NCBI RefSeq assembly: GCF_000420865.1
Contig: NZ_ATVT01000002.1
Span: 124,001 to 188,000 of the forward strand
DNA from: Butyrivibrio sp. XPD2006
GTDB taxonomy: Bacteria; Bacillota; Clostridia; Lachnospirales; Lachnospiraceae
Direction: 5' to 3'
DNA: 64,000 bases
Shown piece by piece: positions 9,819 through 17,235 of the stretch. The translations under genes were made by a program, and so were the position numbers. The notes beneath the pieces were generated by a model. The model was not told the DNA's origin. It did not search any database and saw only the letters and a program-made list of their open reading frames with translations. Positions within the stretch are counted from its first letter, which is position 1. Each line of letters begins with the position of its first letter.

Positions 9819-11330
9819 TCACTTGCAAACCCTGATGTGTTCAAAGCATGCCTTGGAACCTATGCTGAAAACTCCCCAGTCTGACGCCTGTGACAAATAC
9901 ATCCTTGTTGTAAAAGCAATCTCATCATTTACGTACATGCACACAACGCCATCAGCTATCATCATTGAAATATTGAGTTCGTCCTTATCCGCAATATCGT
10001 AATCCACATAGGACTGCGCCGATCTCTCCATGATATTGCTTCCGTTGTAGAACTCGATCCTACTGTTTGCCGCATTGAATATTATGTTCAGTCTTCCCAC
10101 ATTTTCTTCGTTTGTGTTAAAGCAAAAACCAAACATCCCCTCTTTATCAAAATCCTTAACAGTGGTACTTACTATGTAACTTCCGGATAGTTCTTTAAAC
10201 CCTGCCATCTCATATTTTTCCCCCGAAAAAGAGATGCTTCCGTCGTCAAAGGATGCTGACTGAGACATCTTTACCGGCTCAGCCTTTATTTCATTTGATA
10301 AAAGAGCTTCAATCTCCGGATTCAGAACAGGAGCAAGACTTCCATCTTCATGCTTCTTTAAAAGATGTGTGACCATATTGCCACCCCAGTCGTATTCCTC
10401 AGAATCGGTATGGCTTTTCTTGGTACCATTCCATCCGACTATGTACAAGTTCTCTCCGTCAGTTTCCATCCTTCCCGCATAAAAGCCGTTGCAGTCAAAA
10501 ATATCTCTGTCCGGTATTTCAAAGGGTCCGTCGAATCTATCCGATATTCGATAATGTACAAGCCTGTGAGGCCATTGATCCGAAAAGGACAGATACCATT
10601 TTCCCTGGTACTCAAGGAGCGTAGGACATTCCAGATTGGAGTCCGTTCCCATATCATTTTCAAAAAATACTCCGGCGTCCTCCCAGTTTTTCAGATCAGT
10701 TGATGTGTATCTGGCTATTACACCCATGTTGTCTTTCCTGGTGGCTACCAGCATTGAATAGCAGTTCTCTGAATCCGTGTAAAATACATAGGGATCCCTG
10801 AAGTCGTTTTGCGAGTATACATCGCCGGCGTAGAGCGTATCCTCGGGAATCTTTTCCCAGTTCTTAAGGTCACTGCTTACTGCATGCATAACTGCTTCCT
10901 TGGGTTCAAACATGTCATTATGACCTGTGTAAAAAGCATGATACTTACCGTCATTCCCCTTGATCACGCTTCCGGTACCAAGAGCAATATCCTGATCTTC
11001 AACGTCATCTGCGTAGTTTATGACAATTCCGCAGTCCTCATAAGTAGTGAAGTCCTTAGTCTGCATAAGTCCCCAGGGATGATATCCCTGTTTACCGTCT
11101 CTCTGGTCCGCAAGAAAGAAAATATTAAAAGTCCCATCATCATAAAATGGCATCGTATCTCCGATCAAACCTTCACTTGATGAAGGAAACAAAACATGAT
11201 CTTCAATACTCTCTCCAAGATACCGCTCATCCGGTACTTCCACATTCTCTGCTTCCGGTACTTCGTTGGCACAACCAAGACAACAGGTTGCAACTACCCC
11301 GGCCACTATAAGCGCCTTTATCTTTTTCAT
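9819..11330 (-). CDS. GH32-type fructan-active glycoside hydrolase lipoprotein
   Basis: Secreted lipoprotein of 503 residues: a lysine-rich signal peptide ends in a CLGC lipobox with C20 as the lipidated residue. The catalytic part resembles the five-bladed propeller of GH32. It has a first-blade acidic motif (GDTMPFYDDG), an RDP motif (NDFRDPYVF) and a conserved glutamate in LECPTLLE. The C-terminal ~150 residues resemble the GH32 beta-sandwich, including a FxNxE-xxTxR-like strand (MYVNDEIAFTTR). GH32 enzymes hydrolyse beta-fructosides such as levan, inulin or sucrose. The usual WMNDPNG box is replaced here, so it may belong to a divergent subgroup. The gene has an AGGAGG site, its own promoter and a divergent LacI regulator. 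It is the first gene of a two-gene operon with the nine-repeat protein. No transporter accompanies it. Confidence 0.75.
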   Translation of the reverse strand: MKKIKALIVAGVVATCCLGCANEVPEAENVEVPDERYLGESIEDHVLFPSSSEGLIGDTMPFYDDGTFNIFFLADQRDGKQGYHPWGLMQTKDFTTYEDCGIVINYADDVEDQDIALGTGSVIKGNDGKYHAFYTGHNDMFEPKEAVMHAVSSDLKNWEKIPEDTLYAGDVYSQNDFRDPYVFYTDSENCYSMLVATRKDNMGVIARYTSTDLKNWEDAGVFFENDMGTDSNLECPTLLEYQGKWYLSFSDQWPHRLVHYRISDRFDGPFEIPDRDIFDCNGFYAGRMETDGENLYIVGWNGTKKSHTDSEEYDWGGNMVTHLLKKHEDGSLAPVLNPEIEALLSNEIKAEPVKMSQSASFDDGSISFSGEKYEMAGFKELSGSYIVSTTVKDFDKEGMFGFCFNTNEENVGRLNIIFNAANSRIEFYNGSNIMERSAQSYVDYDIADKDELNISMMIADGVVCMYVNDEIAFTTRMYLSQASDWGVFSIGSKACFEHIRVCK

Positions 11331-11342
11331 AGTCCCTCCTTT

Positions 11343-11356
11343 GGTGCTTTTGCACC
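11343..11356. promoter_or_regulatory. Candidate operator downstream of the GH32 promoter
   Basis: Inverted repeat GGTGC-TTTT-GCACC lies about 10-23 bases after the predicted start of the GH32 transcript and 13 bases before the ATG. Its position would suit repression by the divergently encoded LacI protein; this link is inferred only from position. Confidence 0.35.
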
Positions 11357-11372
11357 ATCTTTTGACAGCATT

Positions 11373-11401
11373 ATAATATCATTATGATTCATTTGTATCA
11401 A
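11373..11401 (-). promoter_or_regulatory. Predicted promoter of the GH32/nine-repeat operon
   Basis: Minus-strand TTGATA (11396-11401) and TATTAT (11373-11378) are separated by 17 bp, with a TATAAT overlapping three bases further on. The leader is about 35 bases. Confidence 0.7.
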
Positions 11402-11490
11402 TTACAAAGTGCATATGCCGCATATTTTCGTGTAATACTACTTGTTGCACGTGACATTTTTGTGCATTTTGTACATTGCAGAAGCCGAGC

Positions 11491-11530
11491 AATGTTGCAT
11501 TTGACACATTGCACCCGCTCAAGGTATCAT
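11491..11530 (+). promoter_or_regulatory. Predicted promoter of the LacI regulator with overlapping dyad
   Basis: TTGACA (11501-11506) and TATCAT (11525-11530) are separated by 18 bp. An imperfect dyad beginning AATGT and ending ACATT (11491-11510, 7 of 10 pairs) covers the -35 box and could be an autoregulatory operator. The dyad assignment is weaker than the promoter. Confidence 0.6.
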
Positions 11531-11563
11531 ATTATCCAGTACAGATAATTTTTGGGGGGAATT

Positions 11564-12628
11564 ATGGGAAACAGAGTAACACTACAAGAAATAGCTGACG
11601 CACTGGGGATGTCCAGAAACACAGTATCAAGAGCACTCAACAACTCAGGAAGCGTATCAGCCGATACAAGAAATAAGATATGCCAGATGGCGACTGCTAT
11701 GGGCTATAAGCAGTTCACAACAATAGAAGCTGCTCCTGCCCAGACAGCAAACGCTTTATTTGCATCAAAAGACAAAATGGAGATTGCACTGTTCACCCAC
11801 TCTTTTCCCGGTGCATCCCACTCAGGAACAAAGCTGCTCGAGGCCTTTCAGAACAAGATAGATTCTCTTGGCTACAAGCTTTCCATAAACATAATCAAGG
11901 ACTACGAGATAGATAATCTGTGTTTTCCGGCCAATCTCAATCTGGATAACATTGCCGGAATTCTGTGTATTGAGCTCTTTTCTCTTGATTACAGCAGATT
12001 CCTTTGCTCACAGAATATACCAATTCTGTTTGTCGATACTCCGATAATGCAAACGAGCAGTCTGGAGGCAGATACGCTTTACATGGAGAATCTCTCCAGC
12101 GTCTACCGCCTGATAAACTCTTTGATAGCAGAGGGTAAAAGAAACATTTCCTTTGTGGGTGACAGATTCCATTGTCAGTCCTTCAGCGAAAGATGGCAGG
12201 CGTATGTTCTGGCCCTTACAGATAATGGCATAGGCGTTAGAAACGATCTGTGCATTCTCGATGATGACTCCAGTCCTTACTATGACCCGGCATTTATAGC
12301 CGAAAAAATCCGATCCTTTAATGCGCTGCCCGAGGTTTTCTTCTGTGCCAATGATTTCCTGGCCACATCCACGATGAAAGCTCTTAAGCTTCTTGGAAAA
12401 AGAATTCCTGAAGACGTGCTGGTATGCGGCTTCGATAATTCGCCCGAAGCAACCATCATCGAGCCAAACCTCACCACCATTAAGATACACAGCAGTTCTA
12501 TGGGCTATACAGCTGCAGACCTTCTGCTTGCCAGGATTGCAACTCCCAGTATGCCCTATAAAAAGACCTACATAGAAACCGATATCATTTACAGGCAATC
12601 AACAGGATCAATACAAAACCATCAATAA
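11564..12628 (+). CDS. LacI-family transcriptional regulator of the GH32 locus
   Basis: A 354-residue LacI/GalR regulator. The N-terminal helix-turn-helix is clear (VTLQEIADALGMSRNTVSRALN), followed by a hinge and a periplasmic-binding-protein-like sugar-sensing domain ending in the usual FDNSPEA and LTTIKI segments. The residues between hinge and sensor (about 50-70) are Ala/Gln/Thr-rich. ATG at 11564 follows a run of six G residues that serves as the ribosome binding site; an in-frame TTG lies four codons upstream. It is transcribed away from the GH32 operon across a 233-bp spacer carrying both promoters, which makes that operon its likely target. The effector is not identifiable from sequence. 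Confidence 0.9.
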   Translation: MGNRVTLQEIADALGMSRNTVSRALNNSGSVSADTRNKICQMATAMGYKQFTTIEAAPAQTANALFASKDKMEIALFTHSFPGASHSGTKLLEAFQNKIDSLGYKLSINIIKDYEIDNLCFPANLNLDNIAGILCIELFSLDYSRFLCSQNIPILFVDTPIMQTSSLEADTLYMENLSSVYRLINSLIAEGKRNISFVGDRFHCQSFSERWQAYVLALTDNGIGVRNDLCILDDDSSPYYDPAFIAEKIRSFNALPEVFFCANDFLATSTMKALKLLGKRIPEDVLVCGFDNSPEATIIEPNLTTIKIHSSSMGYTAADLLLARIATPSMPYKKTYIETDIIYRQSTGSIQNHQ

Positions 12629-12629
12629 A

Positions 12630-12668
12630 AATAAGCCTGCGGAGATCATTCCGCAGGCTTATTGCTTT
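12630..12668. terminator. Bidirectional terminator between lacI-type gene and yugP
   Basis: A perfect 14-bp stem (12630-12643 with 12650-12663) and a 6-base loop lie between convergent genes, with T-rich tracts on both exits. The plus-strand T-run is at 12665-12669, touching the yugP stop codon. Confidence 0.9.
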
Positions 12669-13364
12669 TTATCTTCTTCTGTTGTTTAAAAGGACCAGTC
12701 TAAGGAGCTGTATCACCGCTGATGCAGCGCTGGCAACATAGGTCATGGCTGCGGCAGTGAGGACTTTCCTGGAAGAATCAACCTCTTCATTCCCAAGAAT
12801 CCCATAGTCTTCCAGCATTACGAGAGCTCTGTGAGAAGCATTGAACTCAACCGGCAACGTTACAACCTGGAACAGAACTGCCAGAGAGAAAACCCAGATG
12901 CCGATAGTGATAAGCGGTGAAAAACTAAAGAACATTCCCAATAAAATAATAGGAATCCCTGCCTTTGACCCTATGCTCGCAGCAGGTAATATTGCCGATC
13001 TTATCTGAAGCGGAACATAACCGGTGTGATGCTGCAGAACATGACCACATTCATGAGCAGCAACACCTACTGCTGCAACTGAATTTGATCCGTAAGTGGC
13101 ATCTGAGAGATTAACAGTTTTTGTCCTGGGATCATAGTTGTCGGTAAGATTACCCGGAACATGCTGCACTGCCACATCGGTTATTCCGTTGCGTCTTAGG
13201 ATCTCCATTGCAGCCATAGCCCCTGTCATACCGCTCATACTGCGTATTTTGTTGTATTTCTTATAAACAGACGACACTCTTGCGCTGGCCACCATACAAA
13301 CAATAGCCATTATGATTGTCAGAATATACATCGGGTCTATTCCCATTCCATATCTGTAATACAT
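12669..13364 (-). CDS. yugP: YugP-type neutral zinc metallopeptidase
   Basis: Membrane-embedded zinc metallopeptidase of the YugP family, 231 residues. Zinc ligands are in HECGH (H104, E105, H108), within the segment AVGVAAHECGHVLQHHTGY. A hydrophobic N-terminal segment at about 10-27 and three further ones in the C-terminal half match the family's topology. The physiological substrate is not known. It starts 10 bp after fmt and is co-transcribed with it, a pairing common in Clostridia where this gene lies between fmt and rsmB. Here rsmB has been displaced and the gene ends at a bidirectional terminator. Confidence 0.9.
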   Translation of the reverse strand: MYYRYGMGIDPMYILTIIMAIVCMVASARVSSVYKKYNKIRSMSGMTGAMAAMEILRRNGITDVAVQHVPGNLTDNYDPRTKTVNLSDATYGSNSVAAVGVAAHECGHVLQHHTGYVPLQIRSAILPAASIGSKAGIPIILLGMFFSFSPLITIGIWVFSLAVLFQVVTLPVEFNASHRALVMLEDYGILGNEEVDSSRKVLTAAAMTYVASAASAVIQLLRLVLLNNRRR

Positions 13365-13374
13365 ATTCTCTACC

Positions 13375-14367
13375 TCACTTCAGAACTGTACCGATTTCCA
13401 ATTTATTGCCAAGAAGGAAAGACTTAACATCCATTCTCTTTTTGCCTTCAAGCTGTACCTCTGTGATCTTAAGATATCCGTCTCCTGTAATGACAACAAA
13501 AGAATCTTTTAGTACCGCAATAATGCTTCCATATGCTCTCGCATTTTCAAGCTCTTTTGCCTTAGAAATATCTTCAGGAGCAAGATTGTTACAAAGCGCT
13601 CCGAAATCAACAGGTGAAAGAGTCTTGGCATGCCAGATCTTGAGCATCTTGCCTCCAAGGGTTGTGAAGGCTGATGGCCATGGGTTCAGACCTCTTATAA
13701 GGTTTCTGATAGTCTCAGCATCTTTTGAAAAATCAATTTTGCCCATATCCTTGGAGAGCTTGCCACACTTGGTCGCAAGTGCTTCATCCTGAGGGATTGG
13801 TGTCAGCTCACCTTTTTCTATTTTAGGAAGAGCCTCAACAATAAGTTCTCCTCCAAGTTTAGAAAGCTTGTCAAAAAGACTTCCTCCGGTCTCTTCCTCA
13901 TCAATTTTAATCTCTCTCTGGATGAGGATATCTCCGGTATCCATTCCTGCTGCCATCTGCATGATGGTAACACCTGTGGTCTTCTTGCCGTCAATGATTG
14001 CCTGCTGGATAGGCGCAGCTCCTCTGTACTCAGGAAGGATGGATGCATGGATATTGACACAACCAAATTTCGGAATATCCAATATCTCCTGTGACAGAAT
14101 CTGCCCAAATGCAGCAACTACGAATATATCAGCATCGACAGTCTTAAGATAATCAACGTGCTCCTGCTGCTTGATCTTAACAGGCTGAAACACCGGGATA
14201 TTGTGCTCAAGAGCACACACCTTAACATCGCAGGGCTGAAGCTCTCCGCTTCTTCCCTTTGGCTTATCCGGCTGTGTTACCACAAGGACAACCTCGTGTC
14301 CGGCTTCAATTATTTTTTCAAGGGCTGACCTGGCAAAATCAGGGGTGCCCATAAATACTATTTTCAT
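13375..14367 (-). CDS. fmt: Methionyl-tRNA formyltransferase
   Basis: Transfers a formyl group from 10-formyl-tetrahydrofolate to methionyl-initiator tRNA. The 330-residue length is normal. The N-terminal Rossmann-like catalytic domain carries the formyltransferase triad in CVNIHAS (Asn, His) and GMDTGDIL (Asp), with the SILPEYRGAAP loop between them. The C-terminal OB-fold domain follows (about residues 205-330). The reading frame opens at ATG 14367 after GGAGAGAG. It functions with def, which lies on the other side of a 650-residue surface-protein gene. An extended -10 promoter directly upstream lets it be expressed despite the terminator that closes the surface-protein gene. Confidence 0.96.
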   Translation of the reverse strand: MKIVFMGTPDFARSALEKIIEAGHEVVLVVTQPDKPKGRSGELQPCDVKVCALEHNIPVFQPVKIKQQEHVDYLKTVDADIFVVAAFGQILSQEILDIPKFGCVNIHASILPEYRGAAPIQQAIIDGKKTTGVTIMQMAAGMDTGDILIQREIKIDEEETGGSLFDKLSKLGGELIVEALPKIEKGELTPIPQDEALATKCGKLSKDMGKIDFSKDAETIRNLIRGLNPWPSAFTTLGGKMLKIWHAKTLSPVDFGALCNNLAPEDISKAKELENARAYGSIIAVLKDSFVVITGDGYLKITEVQLEGKKRMDVKSFLLGNKLEIGTVLK

Positions 14368-14396
14368 AATAATCTCTCTCCTTTATGACAGCCTCA

Positions 14397-14405
14397 ATTA
14401 TATCA
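14397..14405 (-). promoter_or_regulatory. Extended -10 promoter of fmt
   Basis: Minus-strand TGA-TATAAT (hexamer at 14397-14402, TG at 14404-14405) lies about 30 bases before the fmt start. No good -35 hexamer is seen at the right distance, which is normal for extended -10 promoters. Confidence 0.55.
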
Positions 14406-14433
14406 CGTTTTTACCATTCATGCCCCGGATATG

Positions 14434-14466
14434 AAAAAAGCCCGGGATGAATATGTCATCCCGAGC
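14434..14466 (-). terminator. Rho-independent terminator of the 650-residue protein gene
   Basis: An 11-bp stem (14440-14450 with 14456-14466, one G-U/mismatch position) is followed on the minus strand by six T residues. It is 21 bp past the stop codon. Confidence 0.85.
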
Positions 14467-14487
14467 TCCTTTCATTTTATTCTGTTA

Positions 14488-16437
14488 TCATGCAATTTCC
14501 TGTCCACCCAAAATTGCCAAAAGTCTTAAATATCCACAGTATCCATGCTCATCCAGAAGGCTCATTACATCATAGCCTGCAGGAATAACAACTTTGTACT
14601 GCTTGCCGCCATAGCTGAATACTACGTTTACATCAATATCGCTTCTGGCAGAAATGGCCTGCATCATAGATGTATCAAATACTGAGAGTTTGTTGGAAAC
14701 GATATTTAACGCTCCGTTCTGTGGAACTGACTGAACATTTGAAATAACTGCTTCTTTATACTGCGCAACTGAAATCTTGCCAAAGTCAAATGTAGCTGTC
14801 TGGGCAGGTCTGTCTCCACTTATCTTAGAGATCAGTTCTGCTGTCTGCTGATCAGAAGGTGCTGAGCTTGCATTTGTAACCACTACGCCTCCTGCAGGAG
14901 CTGAAGTACTAACTTCCTCTACTACTACCGCAGCAGAAGTATTATCCTGACTTGAATCAGAAACAGGTCTGAGTTTAGCCTTAATGTTGATTCCGCCCTT
15001 TACATCGGTAAGAGTAAGTGTGAATGTTCCGTCACCGTTTTCTACTACAGATACATTGTTACCACCATCGATGGTATATCCCTCAGGAAGATTTGCTGCC
15101 ACACTAAATGCCTGATTGATCTTTGTAGTCAGGATATCCTGCCCTGCGACAGTGGTCTGTGTAGCATTTACCCTGATACCATACTGCTCATTGGATGAAT
15201 CATCCTGCTTAATGATGTAGTTGATGGCATTTACGATTGTGTTATATGCCACCTTGTATGCATCATAATTCCGAATAGTATCTCCGTCTTCATATCTGCC
15301 ATCTGTTATCGCCTTGGGTGCATCAATAGCATATACTGTGATTTCAGGAATCTCTTTTGCAAAAGCCTTGCCGGCCTTTTCATTCTTTTCTTCAGTAGTA
15401 CCGGTCTCATCTTCAATATAGTGACCCATTTCATAATCACTGCCGATATTTATACCAACTTCGTCAGCCTTTATAGTACCCAGGACCACAATTGAACCGG
15501 ATCTGCCGTTTTTATCAGGATAGCTGGTTGTTATACTGATTCCGTAGTCCTGTCCTGATACATTACCGCCAACTACAATATTACCCTCTCCATCAGTATA
15601 TATACCGTTACCGTTCGTATATGAAAATCCGAAATGCTCTCTGTTAGTATATGACTCAACATAGGGCTCCCTGACGATATTTCCGTTTTCGTATCTCCTC
15701 ACATTGCCATATTCATCTACAGCATCTCTCATTTTGATGACTGCACCGTTATTAGCATCATAAAGCCATCCGGAATCTACTCTTTCCTGACCGTTAGACA
15801 CAACATCTCCTCCTACATAAAGAGATGACTCGCCCATTACATAAGCTCCATTCATACCGGCCACAACGTCACCACCGACGCTTACACTTCCACCATTATC
15901 TACACTGACACCTGAGCCTGCTCCACCTGAAACTGTTTCAGTCTCATAATCCCATAACTTAGTCACATTACCGGTTTCGCGATTATACATGGTGTCATAT
16001 CCGCCCATTTCATGCCTGTCTGTGATAATTCTTGATCCATCCACATTGCCGCCAATATTAACTGTTGCGCCGCTACCAGCGGTAACCAGTCCGTTATAAT
16101 TTCCGCCGATTGCAAGAGAGTTATCTCCGTTAGAAACCACATCACCGGATATATTTACATCACTATTATTGTGAGCAAGAACCTGACCTTCAACAGATCC
16201 GTTCACACTGACATCCTGACCATAAGTATTAATGGCACTTGAACTATAGTTCTCAGTAGCCTCAACAACAACATCACCTACAATAACAATAGGCTCCTGC
16301 TCAGTGTCAGAGCTGCCCTGTACCGTCTCAGTTCTTGCAGGCTCCCCTTCAAAAGCATAAGAAGAAAATCCTGCAGTTGCTAACATTGAAATAACCATTG
16401 CTGTTGCAGTAATACTAGCTAAAACCTTTCTGTACAT
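14488..16437 (-). CDS. Secreted repeat-rich protein of unknown function
   Basis: About 649 residues with a typical signal peptide (hydrophobic segment at 7-25, cleavage likely near SSYA-FEG). Residues ~50-340 are rich in short valine/glycine/asparagine repeats such as VSVNGSV, VNISGDVVSNG, VNIGGNVDG and VSVGGDVVAG. These suggest a right-handed beta-helix or solenoid. The C-terminal third is mixed, with a Ser/Ala-rich stretch and a final domain of about 120 residues. No anchor, sorting signal or catalytic motif is seen. The start is either ATG 16437 or GTG 16440; the GGAGG spacing slightly favours GTG. The leader contains a GCTGCG-CTCA-CGCAGC hairpin (16501-16516). The gene sits inside the housekeeping def-fmt interval, closed by its own terminator, and is probably a later insertion. 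Confidence 0.75.
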   Translation of the reverse strand: MYRKVLASITATAMVISMLATAGFSSYAFEGEPARTETVQGSSDTEQEPIVIVGDVVVEATENYSSSAINTYGQDVSVNGSVEGQVLAHNNSDVNISGDVVSNGDNSLAIGGNYNGLVTAGSGATVNIGGNVDGSRIITDRHEMGGYDTMYNRETGNVTKLWDYETETVSGGAGSGVSVDNGGSVSVGGDVVAGMNGAYVMGESSLYVGGDVVSNGQERVDSGWLYDANNGAVIKMRDAVDEYGNVRRYENGNIVREPYVESYTNREHFGFSYTNGNGIYTDGEGNIVVGGNVSGQDYGISITTSYPDKNGRSGSIVVLGTIKADEVGINIGSDYEMGHYIEDETGTTEEKNEKAGKAFAKEIPEITVYAIDAPKAITDGRYEDGDTIRNYDAYKVAYNTIVNAINYIIKQDDSSNEQYGIRVNATQTTVAGQDILTTKINQAFSVAANLPEGYTIDGGNNVSVVENGDGTFTLTLTDVKGGINIKAKLRPVSDSSQDNTSAAVVVEEVSTSAPAGGVVVTNASSAPSDQQTAELISKISGDRPAQTATFDFGKISVAQYKEAVISNVQSVPQNGALNIVSNKLSVFDTSMMQAISARSDIDVNVVFSYGGKQYKVVIPAGYDVMSLLDEHGYCGYLRLLAILGGQEIA

Positions 16438-16644
16438 CACACAAATACCTCCGATTGATTTGCATTTTTTATAAAGACTTTTTCATTAACCATTTTCATA
16501 GCTGCGCTCACGCAGCAAAGTCATAATAAGCCTTCGAGGTATGTGGAATCTATTAAAAAAGCATAAAATTCACCCTAAACCGCAACTCATCATCACTAAA
16601 AAACGTGCACAACAGAAACTTAATTTCACATGACTTTTTAACGC

Positions 16645-16675
16645 AAAAAAGATGCAACCCATATCAGGTTGCATC
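16645..16675 (-). terminator. Terminator of priA-def overlapping the def stop codon
   Basis: A perfect 9-bp stem (16651-16659 with 16667-16675), 7-base loop and six T residues on the minus strand. The 5' arm encodes the last residues of def and the stop codon (16664-16666) is in the loop, so the hairpin starts inside the coding region. Confidence 0.85.
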
Positions 16676-17182
16676 TCCGTTTTCTTCGTATTCTTTTTCC
16701 TGCTGAGCTACAAGGTCTTCGTTGTCCACAAGATCTCCTTCTACCTTCTCAACATACATATGACCGTCAAGGTGGTCAAGCTCATGGCAGATTGCTCTGG
16801 CAAGAAGCTCCTCGCCCTCAATTTCATATTCGTTGCCGTCAAGATCCATCGCTCTGGCCCTTACGTGATTCGGTCTTGTTACGATACCGGATTTACCGGG
16901 AAGTGAAAGACATCCCTCGTATCCCGTCTGTTCTCCGTCCTTCTCAAGGATGACCGGATTGATCATTACAAGCGGCTGATCTGCTTCCGGGGATACGTCA
17001 ATTACAACGATTCTCTTAAGAACACCAACCTGTGGTGCTGCAAGTCCCACACCGTTTGCGTCATACATGGTATCGAGCATATCCTCTACCAGCTCACGCA
17101 CTCTTGGTGTTATCTCTTTGACTTCCCTGCACTCCTTGGCAAGTACGTCATCTCCATATTCTCTTATTTGTCTTAAAGCCAT
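16664..17182 (-). CDS. def: Peptide deformylase
   Basis: Iron- or zinc-dependent enzyme that removes the N-formyl group from nascent proteins. All three signature motifs are present in 172 residues: GVGLAAPQVG (44-53), EGCLSLPG with metal ligand C91, and HELDH with H133, E134 and H137. The segment after motif 3 is short and acidic. It begins 53 bp after priA and shares its transcript. In most relatives fmt follows directly; here the transcript ends at a terminator that overlaps the stop codon. Confidence 0.97.
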   Translation of the reverse strand: MALRQIREYGDDVLAKECREVKEITPRVRELVEDMLDTMYDANGVGLAAPQVGVLKRIVVIDVSPEADQPLVMINPVILEKDGEQTGYEGCLSLPGKSGIVTRPNHVRARAMDLDGNEYEIEGEELLARAICHELDHLDGHMYVEKVEGDLVDNEDLVAQQEKEYEENGDAT

Positions 17183-17235
17183 TTTTTACTCCTATATAAA
17201 TATTAAAAACTTAATTTAAATTGTACGTAACCTAA

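Noticed and set aside
12008..12598. A 196-residue minus-strand open frame across the LacI gene
   Set aside because: The plus-strand frame has a clear helix-turn-helix and full-length LacI domains; the antisense frame has no start signal or recognised motif.
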